A DNA stretch of 64,000 nt from WTFV01 sp965203525 (GTDB lineage: Bacteria > Acidobacteriota > Vicinamibacteria > Vicinamibacterales > UBA8438). This document shows, in pieces, positions 63,318-64,000 of this stretch; within the stretch, counting starts at the first letter, position 1; each line of letters opens with the position of its first letter. Position numbers and translations under genes: made by a program. The stretch spans positions 1,922,001-1,986,000 of the forward strand of contig OZ241898.1 of assembly GCA_965203525.1 (NCBI GenBank), written 5' to 3'. The notes under the pieces are model-generated. The model worked only from the letters and a program-made list of their open reading frames with translations. It was not told the DNA's origin and searched no databases.

Positions 63318-64000
63318 ATGAACGTCAACCGACTGACCGAGAAGGCGCAGGAAGCCGTCGCCGCGGCCCGGCAGCTCGCCGAAGAGGCGGGCAATCCGCA
63401 GCTCGAACCGGAACACCTGCTGCTGACGCTGGTCGAGCAGCACGAGGGGGTCGTGCCGGCGGTCCTGCGGAAGCTCGACGTCGACCCGGCCGCCCTGGCC
63501 GGGGCGGCGCGTGCGGTCCTGCGCCGGCTCCCGTCGGCGACCGGCGGCGACCCGCCGGCTCCTTCGGCCAGACTCCGGGGCGTCCTGACCGCGGCGGCCG
63601 CCGAGGCCGGGCGCCTGACCGACGAGTACGTCAGCACCGAACACCTCTTCACGGCGCTGGCCGCCGAGACCGGCAACGCGCCGGCGGCCCGCCTGCTGGC
63701 GGAGGCCGGCCTCACCCGCGACCGCCTGTACGAGGCGCTGACCGCCGTCCGCGGCTCGCACCGGGTGACCGACCAGCATCCCGAGGGCAAGTACCAGGCG
63801 CTTGAACGCTACGCCCGCGACCTGACCGCGCTCGCCCGCGGAACCACCCTCGATCCGGTCGTCGGCCGCGACGAGGAGATCCGCCGGGTGGTCCAGGTGC
63901 TCTCCCGCCGGACCAAGAACAACCCGGTCCTGATCGGCGAGCCGGGGGTCGGCAAGACGGCGATCGTCGAAGGACTGGCCCAGCGCATCGTGCGCGGCGA
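63318..64000 (+). CDS. clpB: ATP-dependent disaggregase ClpB (5' part)
   Basis: 227 codons visible before the right edge. The N-terminal Clp-N repeats (MNVNRLTEKAQEAVAAARQL, EPEHLLLTLVEQ, STEHLFTALAAE) lead into the first AAA+ domain with LDPVVGRDEEIRR and Walker A GEPGVGKTA. ClpB with DnaK dissolves aggregates. The start may instead be the in-frame ATG at 63306 (MADAM...), but that overlaps a TACAAT box, so 63318 is preferred. Confidence 0.93.
   Translation, partial: MNVNRLTEKAQEAVAAARQLAEEAGNPQLEPEHLLLTLVEQHEGVVPAVLRKLDVDPAALAGAARAVLRRLPSATGGDPPAPSARLRGVLTAAAAEAGRLTDEYVSTEHLFTALAAETGNAPAARLLAEAGLTRDRLYEALTAVRGSHRVTDQHPEGKYQALERYARDLTALARGTTLDPVVGRDEEIRRVVQVLSRRTKNNPVLIGEPGVGKTAIVEGLAQRIVRG

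Overview
The window is about 70% G+C, densely coded, and reads as the chromosome of a diderm, LPS-bearing bacterium. It carries Lpt transport genes, a complete Tol-Pal block, an autotransporter barrel, RpoN, PQQ/BamB-like and carboxypeptidase-regulatory-like proteins, an SNF transporter and a bacilliredoxin-type protein. My best guess is Acidobacteriota, Vicinamibacteria-like. This is inferred from gene content and style, not from a 16S gene or a search.

Layout. 1-7149 (minus): a fused LptF-LptG permease running off the left edge, an orphan ParB, then recN-miaB-DUF151 nuclease as one operon. 7253-11518 (plus): tolQ-tolR-tolA/tonB-tolB-pal, then a terminator-like hairpin. A RES/Xre toxin-antitoxin pair (11665-12821) interrupts the Tol block; cpoB/ybgF (13160) and ssb follow. 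14767-27099 (minus): a cupin, rpoN, lptB, a fused LptC/LptA, recJ, dnaE and guaA. 27172-32529 (plus): a beta-propeller protein and a 1319-residue NtrY-like histidine kinase. 32770-41675 (minus): pssA, psd, a DUF465 protein, a 1904-residue autotransporter with two homopolymer tracts, and a heptad-repeat membrane protein. 41950-49786: tsaB, mutS, a deoxyhypusine-synthase-like enzyme and the putrescine genes aguA-aguB. 49985-64000: a Tat-exported GH99-like protein, tRNA-Arg(CCT), apt, acylphosphatase, a TPR protein, a VapBC pair, a prophage scar beside tRNA-Pro(CGG), hyi, hemH, a bacilliredoxin, an SNF symporter, a carboxypeptidase-regulatory-like protein and the 5' part of clpB.

The genes form several working sets. 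LptFG, LptB and LptC/A make up the LPS export pump, here with two fusions. Tol-Pal with CpoB constricts the outer membrane at division. PssA and Psd make phosphatidylethanolamine. AguA and AguB turn agmatine into putrescine, and the DHS-like enzyme could use it to make homospermidine.

The most unusual signals are not genes. (1) At many gene edges there are pairs of 20-37 bp direct repeats, usually offset by 70-76 bp, with one copy often covering or touching a gene's start or stop; the sequence differs at every locus. (2) A 159-bp MITE-like element with terminal inverted repeats occurs twice in opposite orientations. One copy sits between TTAA duplications inside such a repeat pair, and removing it restores an offset of exactly 72 bp. 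(3) The autotransporter has a 17-nt poly-C in its upstream region and a 14-nt poly-G in its coding sequence, the signature of a phase-variable gene. (4) The 3' end of the RES toxin gene reappears as a degenerate copy 28 kb away.
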